DNA of 10,000 bases from NCBI GenBank assembly GCA_020216785.1, contig JAIWNO010000175.1:1-10000 (forward strand), read 5' to 3'. The notes under the pieces are model-generated. The model made no database searches, was not told the origin of the DNA, and saw only the letters and a list, made by a program, of their open reading frames with translations. Numbering within the stretch: position 1 is the stretch's first letter; each line of letters opens with the position of its first letter. Both the position numbers and the translations under genes were made by a program. This DNA is from Desulfomonile sp. (GTDB taxonomy: Bacteria; Desulfobacterota; Desulfomonilia; Desulfomonilales; Desulfomonilaceae). Positions 5,948-10,000 of this stretch are shown piece by piece.

Positions 5948-6702
5948 AAAAACCGCTTCGTGTTGACGAAAGGTCGCTTCGAGCGGACGTGAATCCCGTT
6001 CGGCTCTTGACGTTCAAGATCGACGATCGTGACGTCAGCGCTCGGGCGGATGAGACCATTCTCACCGTAGCTCGGCAAAACGGTATCAAAATCCCGACGT
6101 TGTGCCATATGGAGGGATTATCCGAGCATGGGGCGTGCCGCCTGTGCATTGTCGAGGTCAAAGGCATGTCGAGACTGATGCCCTCCTGCGTGACGCTCCC
6201 CAGACAGGATATGGAAGTTCTGACCAAGTCCGACCGTGTTCTGGACTACCGTCGGAAGATCCTGGAATTGATCTTCTCGGAGCGCAATCATGTCTGCTCT
6301 GTGTGCGTGACCAATGGCCACTGCGACTTGCAGGCGCTCGCGGTCGAGATGGGCATGACCCACGTTCGCTACGACTACATTTACCCTACTCACCCCATCG
6401 ACGCCACCCACCCGCGGTTTTCCGTGGATCACAACCGTTGCGTGCTGTGCCTAAGATGTGTCCGGGTATGCGACGAGATCGAGGGCGCTCACACCTGGGA
6501 CGTTATGAACCGCGGGATATCCTCGAAGGTAATTACAGACTTAAACCAGCCTTGGGGCTCATCGGAAACCTGTACAGGCTGTGGAAAGTGCGTGCAAGTA
6601 TGCCCGACAGGAGCGCTTTCCGAAAAGGGCAAGTCTGTGGCTGAAATGGTCAAACGGCGACAGTTCCTTCCGTATCTCCAGATGATGCGGCATAGGGAGT
6701 AA
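5944..6702 (+). CDS. hoxU: NAD-linked [NiFe] hydrogenase diaphorase subunit HoxU (NuoG N-terminal-like)
   Basis: A 252-residue Fe-S relay protein linking HoxF to the HoxYH hydrogenase dimer. Residues about 20-95 form a plant-type [2Fe-2S] domain (C54, C65, C68, C82). A NuoG-type [4Fe-4S] motif follows in the HoxU form H116-V-C118-x2-C121-x5-C127. Two ferredoxin-type [4Fe-4S] motifs complete it: C166/C169/C172/C176 and C210/C213/C216/C220-P. The frame extends upstream to 5809 inside hoxF, but the ATG at 5944 has GAGGAGG at 5933-5939, overlaps the hoxF stop as ATGA and gives the family length. It lacks the large molybdopterin-fold part of NuoG, as HoxU should. About 80 bp separate it from hoxY, the widest gap within the five hox genes. 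Confidence 0.95.
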   Translation: MKKPLRVDERSLRADVNPVRLLTFKIDDRDVSARADETILTVARQNGIKIPTLCHMEGLSEHGACRLCIVEVKGMSRLMPSCVTLPRQDMEVLTKSDRVLDYRRKILELIFSERNHVCSVCVTNGHCDLQALAVEMGMTHVRYDYIYPTHPIDATHPRFSVDHNRCVLCLRCVRVCDEIEGAHTWDVMNRGISSKVITDLNQPWGSSETCTGCGKCVQVCPTGALSEKGKSVAEMVKRRQFLPYLQMMRHRE

Positions 6703-6726
6703 TCAGCGCGAAAACGATTCAACGAT

Positions 6727-6750
6727 CCCGTGGGTGATGGTTCCCGCGGG
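6727..6750 (+). other. Stem-loop in the hoxU-hoxY spacer
   Basis: CCCGTGGG (6727-6734) pairs with CCCGCGGG (6743-6750) over 8 bp, including one G-U wobble, around the 8-base loop TGATGGTT. The stem is strong and GC-rich. It is not followed by a T-run, so it is unlikely to be an intrinsic terminator. It sits between the diaphorase genes (hoxEFU) and the hydrogenase genes (hoxYH), where it could protect or mark a processing point in the mRNA. Confidence 0.45.
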
Positions 6751-6782
6751 GCCTGCAACCGGATGAGAATAGAGGACGTGCG

Positions 6783-7319
6783 ATGTCAAAGGTACTACGG
6801 ATTGCTACAACGTGGCTCGACGGATGCTCCGGCTGTCATATGTCTTTCCTGGACCTGGACGAGCGACTTGCCGATATGGCACCGCACATCGAGATGGTCT
6901 ACGGCCCTCTCGTGGACGCAAAAGTCTTTCCCGAAGGGGTGGACGTGACGCTCGTGGAAGGCGCTGTGGCCACCGATGAGGATAAGAAGAAGATCCGTAT
7001 GATACGGGATCGAAGCTACATCCTAGTTTCCTTCGGAGACTGTGCGGTGACGGCCAACGTCCCTGGAATGCGCAACCAATTCAAGGTCAAAGACGTTATG
7101 AAACGAGGATATCTGGAGAACTCCTCCCAGAACCCCGAACTGCCCTCGATTGGGGTGCCCCATTTGCTTGACCGGGCACGCCCTGTTCACGAATTCGTGA
7201 GCGTCGATGTGTTCTTGCCGGGGTGTCCTCCTCCTACGGAAGCCATCCTATACACGATCAGCGAGCTTCTGGCAGGGAGAGTTCCCGATCTTAAAGGCAA
7301 GGCGCGGTTCGGAGCTTAA
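6783..7319 (+). CDS. hoxY: NAD-linked [NiFe] hydrogenase small subunit HoxY
   Basis: The 178-residue small subunit of the cytoplasmic hydrogenase module. It carries the single proximal [4Fe-4S] cluster that takes electrons from the NiFe site in HoxH and hands them to HoxU. All four expected ligands are visible: C15 and C18 in LDGCSGCHMSFLDLDE, C87 in GDCAVTANVPGMRN and C148 in LPGCPPPTEA. There is no Tat signal and no medial or distal cluster domain, as expected for group 3 soluble enzymes and unlike uptake hydrogenase small subunits. AGAGGA at 6771-6776 supports the ATG. hoxH follows after 20 bp. Confidence 0.96.
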   Translation: MSKVLRIATTWLDGCSGCHMSFLDLDERLADMAPHIEMVYGPLVDAKVFPEGVDVTLVEGAVATDEDKKKIRMIRDRSYILVSFGDCAVTANVPGMRNQFKVKDVMKRGYLENSSQNPELPSIGVPHLLDRARPVHEFVSVDVFLPGCPPPTEAILYTISELLAGRVPDLKGKARFGA

Positions 7320-7339
7320 CCGTTGCCGGAGGTAGTGTT

Positions 7340-8761
7340 ATGACGCAACAGATTGTCATAGATCCGATCACACGCATTGAGGGTCATGGCAAGATCACTA
7401 TACATCTCGACGACGAGGGCCGTGTCAGCGATGCACAGTTTCACGTGACCCAATTTCGAGGCTTCGAGAAATTCTGCGAAGGCCGTCCGTTTTACGAAAT
7501 GCCTTCGCTCACCGAGAGGATATGCGGCATTTGCCCCATCAGTCACTCTGTGGCCTCCGCGAAAGCCTGTGACGCCATTTTGGGCGTACGAGTGCCTGAG
7601 ACCGGCGCCAAGCTCAGACGACTGCTTACTTACGGTCAGTACATCCAGTCTCATGCCCTGAGCTTTTTCCACCTCTCCGCTCCGGACTTGGTGCTCGGCA
7701 TGGACTCGGACCCGGCAAAGCGCAACATCCTCGGCGTGCTCGAAGCAGACCCTACTCTCGCCTTGGACGGGATCAAGCTTCGCAAAATAGGTCAGGAAAT
7801 TATTGCAGGATTCACTGGGAAACGAATTCATCCCGCATGGGTGGTTCCCGGCGGCGTCAACGAGCCGCTCGCTGAAGACCACCGTAAGACCATGTTGGCC
7901 TCCCTTCCCGAGGCATTGGAAATAACTCTCCGAACGTTGCGGTGGTTCAAGGCTTCCCTCGAGAATCATCGCGAAGAAATCCGCACTTTCGCCAATTTCC
8001 CTACCATGTTCATGGGCCTTGTCAACGACGAGGGGAACCTCGAACATGTGAACGGGAAACTCCGCTTCATCGACTACAAGGGAAACATCGTCGCTGACGG
8101 GGTCGAGGCCGCGGATTACAAGACCTATATCGGTGAATCCGTAGAACCGTGGTCATTCCTCAAGTCGCCGTACTACAAGCCGCTGGGTTACCCCGACGGC
8201 ATTTACCGGGTGGGACCGGCAGCGCGTCTCAATGTGTGCAACGGTTGCGGTACGCCGTTGGCAGACCAGGAGTGGGCCGAGTTCAGGAGTCTCGAGCGAG
8301 GCCCGGTCATGAGCTCTTTTCACAATCACTATGCGCGACTGATCGAAATCGTGTACGCCATCGAAAAAGCCCAGGAACTTCTCAATGACCCCAACATCAC
8401 CAGTCCGCATGTGAGAGCGTTTGCGCAACCGAACTACAGCGAGGGCGTCGGCGTAGTCGAAGCCCCGCGCGGCACGCTTTTCCATCACTACAAAGTTGAT
8501 GAAGAAGGTCTTATGACTTGGGCCAACTTTATCGTCGCGACCGGCAACAACAACCTTGCCATGAATCGCGGAGTGCTTCAGGTGGCTCAGCGTTTTATCA
8601 ATGGCAACAGCATCCCCGAGGGAGCGCTCAACCGGATCGAGGCGGTGATCAGGGCCTTTGATCCATGTTTGAGCTGCTCTACGCACGCGATCAAGAACCC
8701 CTCGTTCCCTCTGTTGTTACTGGCGGCCGACGGGACAGTCCTGGACAAAGTCCGGATCTGA
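7340..8761 (+). CDS. hoxH: NAD-linked [NiFe] hydrogenase large subunit HoxH (catalytic, precursor form)
   Basis: The 473-residue large subunit holding the NiFe(CN)2CO active site that splits or forms H2. The metal ligands are in the N-terminal motif R60-I-C62-G-I-C65-P-I-S-H69 and the C-terminal motif D441-P-C443-L-S-C446-S-T-H449. The N-terminus (VIDPITRIEGHGKI) is typical of all NiFe large subunits. After H449 a tail of 24 residues (A450-I473) remains. In R. eutropha HoxH a tail of the same length is cut after the equivalent His by the protease HoxW. No such protease or hyp maturation gene lies in the window, so maturation must be supplied elsewhere. GGAGG at 7328-7332 sets the start. It is the last gene of the operon and is followed by a convergent chemoreceptor gene. 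Motif style and neighbours place it in group 3d. Confidence 0.97.
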   Translation: MTQQIVIDPITRIEGHGKITIHLDDEGRVSDAQFHVTQFRGFEKFCEGRPFYEMPSLTERICGICPISHSVASAKACDAILGVRVPETGAKLRRLLTYGQYIQSHALSFFHLSAPDLVLGMDSDPAKRNILGVLEADPTLALDGIKLRKIGQEIIAGFTGKRIHPAWVVPGGVNEPLAEDHRKTMLASLPEALEITLRTLRWFKASLENHREEIRTFANFPTMFMGLVNDEGNLEHVNGKLRFIDYKGNIVADGVEAADYKTYIGESVEPWSFLKSPYYKPLGYPDGIYRVGPAARLNVCNGCGTPLADQEWAEFRSLERGPVMSSFHNHYARLIEIVYAIEKAQELLNDPNITSPHVRAFAQPNYSEGVGVVEAPRGTLFHHYKVDEEGLMTWANFIVATGNNNLAMNRGVLQVAQRFINGNSIPEGALNRIEAVIRAFDPCLSCSTHAIKNPSFPLLLLAADGTVLDKVRI

Positions 8762-8864
8762 TCCTGTCATCAATCAGGGACATCGCACCAGACTATACTG
8801 CACCACAACTCCGGCCGCTTCATCCCCTCACTCACCCTCCTTATCCCTGGGGAAGGTCAGAGTG

Positions 8865-8884
8865 GGGGGAATATACGCTCCCCC
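8865..8884. other. Small hairpin between the convergent hoxH and chemoreceptor genes
   Basis: GGGGGA (8865-8870) and TCCCCC (8879-8884) form a perfect 6-bp stem with the 8-base loop ATATACGC, in the 146-bp spacer between the convergent stop codons. It may act as a weak terminator for either gene. Neither strand shows a T-run after the stem, so the call is tentative. Confidence 0.3.
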
Positions 8885-8907
8885 GAATTCCCCGGTCCTA
8901 ATCCTCA

Positions 8908-10000
8908 TCAAACCCGATATGTCTCAATGAGCTTCTTCAGGTTGGCACCAAGCTCTTCCAAGCGGCGAGCCGCGGCCTCCAGCTGCCTCGTGCCTTCCAG
9001 GTTTTGCTTCATGGACTCTTCTATGTTGGACATGGCCTGAGAGACCTGGTCAACTCCAACCACCTGCTGTTCACTGGACGTATCAATGACTGAAGCGGCT
9101 TGGGCTGAAGAGGTCACGCTTTGCGTCAACGTCACAATGGCATCTCCCGCAACGCGCGATTGCTGCACGCCGGATTCGACCGCCTTTCCCCCTTGCTCTG
9201 TAGCCATCACCACTGCACTGACCCACTTACGGGTATCCTCCAGAATGCTCCGAACCTGGTTCGTAGCGCTCCTGGATTGATCGGCGAGGGATTTGATTTC
9301 TTGTGCCACTACGGCGAACCCCTTTCCCTGATCGCCGGCGCGGGCAGCTTCGATTGATGCATTGACGGCCAGAAGATTCGATTGATCGGCGAGATCCTGA
9401 ACAGCGGAGATGATGTCCTCGATAGCCTGGCTCTGCTCACTGAGCCGGACCACAGTATTCCCGATCGACTCCATTTGTTCCTTGATGAGCTGCATACGCG
9501 CCATCGTCTCTTCTGTAGCCAGCTTGCCCGATTCGGACGATTTCACTGCTTCCCTGGAAGACGCCGCAACCTGCTTGGCCCTGTCGCTCGAAATTTTCGC
9601 CGCCTGCCTGACCTGTTCCACGGTCGCGGTGGTCTCGGTGACTGCAGAGGAGGTCCGTGAGGTGCTCGCAGCCACTTCTGTGACTGTGGCCGTAATTTCA
9701 GTGGTGGATGCCATGAGCACGTTGGCGGCTTCCAGAACCATCGTAATCTGATTTCTGATATTACTCACCATCGTGCGAAAAGCTTCCGCTAGGCTCCCCA
9801 CCTCGTCCGATCTCCTGATTCGGGGTACTTCCACAGTAAGGTCCCCGTTACTGATGCGGGACGCGCTGTCAGCAATCAGCCTTATCGGCAGCGAGATTGT
9901 TCGCGCCATAACGAATGCGGCTGCACCCGCCAAGAGCCCGATGATCAGCCAAGTGGCCGCGACGCGAGCACCGAGCGCTGCAACCTGTCGAAACGCGATT
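8908..10000 (-). CDS. Methyl-accepting chemotaxis protein (5' end outside the window)
   Basis: Membrane chemoreceptor that would signal to CheA/CheW. About 363 C-terminal residues are visible. The - strand frame stays open to position 10000, so the gene is cut by the window edge and its ligand-binding domain is not seen; the in-frame TTG at 9933 is inside the gene. From the edge: the end of the last membrane helix (ATWLIIGLLAGAAAFVMA), a HAMP domain (ISLPIRLIADSASRISNGDLTVEVP, then EVGSLAEAFRTMV), a long helical methylation/coiled-coil region, the highly conserved hairpin tip (LLAVNASIEAARAGDQGKGF then AVVAQEIKSLADQS, roughly 9280-9380), and the return helices to ETYRV at the stop. There is no C-terminal NWETF-type CheR/CheB tether. 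It converges on hoxH, so it is not in the hox operon; a link to H2 or redox taxis is only speculation. Confidence 0.95.
   Translation of the reverse strand, partial: IAFRQVAALGARVAATWLIIGLLAGAAAFVMARTISLPIRLIADSASRISNGDLTVEVPRIRRSDEVGSLAEAFRTMVSNIRNQITMVLEAANVLMASTTEITATVTEVAASTSRTSSAVTETTATVEQVRQAAKISSDRAKQVAASSREAVKSSESGKLATEETMARMQLIKEQMESIGNTVVRLSEQSQAIEDIISAVQDLADQSNLLAVNASIEAARAGDQGKGFAVVAQEIKSLADQSRSATNQVRSILEDTRKWVSAVVMATEQGGKAVESGVQQSRVAGDAIVTLTQSVTSSAQAASVIDTSSEQQVVGVDQVSQAMSNIEESMKQNLEGTRQLEAAARRLEELGANLKKLIETYRV

Noticed and set aside
3799..6702. Respiratory complex I genes nuoEFG
   Set aside because: HoxU lacks the large C-terminal NuoG domain and the genes are followed directly by NiFe hydrogenase subunits; this is a Hox diaphorase.
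8865..8884. Hairpin as a definite intrinsic terminator of hoxH or the chemoreceptor
   Set aside because: No T-run follows on either strand; kept only as a low-confidence hairpin.
1..10000. CRISPR array, insertion sequence, tRNA or phage genes
   Set aside because: No direct-repeat array, transposase, terminal repeats or tRNA-like cloverleaf noticed; the window is an ordinary metabolic and regulatory locus.

Overview
The window is about 10 kb of moderately GC-rich bacterial DNA. It carries a complete five-subunit NAD(P)-linked [NiFe] hydrogenase operon of the Hox type (hoxEFUYH, hydrogenase group 3d), with regulatory genes upstream and a convergent chemoreceptor gene downstream. The sensor-kinase architecture (haem-type motif, cysteine-containing tandem PAS domains), the sigma-54 promoters and the anaerobic enzyme complement suggest an anaerobic Desulfobacterota (former Deltaproteobacteria) member, possibly of the Syntrophobacter/Desulfomonile kind. 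That placement is inferred from protein style, because there is no rRNA or other marker gene here.

Layout. Positions 1-449 hold no convincing gene but contain a near-consensus sigma-54 promoter (381-395). It serves a 741-residue membrane sensor histidine kinase (450-2675) with a CX4CH haem-type motif outside the membrane and two PAS domains that each carry four identically spaced cysteines. A 309-bp gap (2676-2984) follows, with a perfect palindrome (2750-2764) and a second sigma-54 promoter (2877-2891). Next comes a gene for a CBS-CBS-ACT protein (2985-3683), then hoxE (3799-4311), hoxF (4295-5947), hoxU (5944-6702), hoxY (6783-7319) and hoxH (7340-8761), all on the + strand. A chemoreceptor gene (8908 to beyond 10000) runs on the - strand towards hoxH.

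How the genes fit together. HoxE, HoxF and HoxU form the diaphorase module (NAD site, FMN and an Fe-S relay). HoxY and HoxH form the hydrogenase module. Together they interconvert H2 and NADH in the cytoplasm. Every cluster and metal ligand I looked for is present, so the enzyme looks intact. The HoxH precursor keeps a 24-residue C-terminal tail that a HoxW-type protease must remove. Neither that protease nor any hyp gene is in the window. The paired sigma-54 promoters suggest that the kinase gene and the CBS-hox operon are both activated by NtrC-type regulators, as is known for the soluble hydrogenase of Ralstonia eutropha (HoxA). The regulator itself is not encoded here.

I do not see an undescribed enzyme system. 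The most noteworthy points are the redox-sensor design of the kinase, an apparent compensated 15-base loss in its dimerisation domain, the CBS-ACT gene placed first in a hydrogenase operon, and the sigma-54/palindrome control region.
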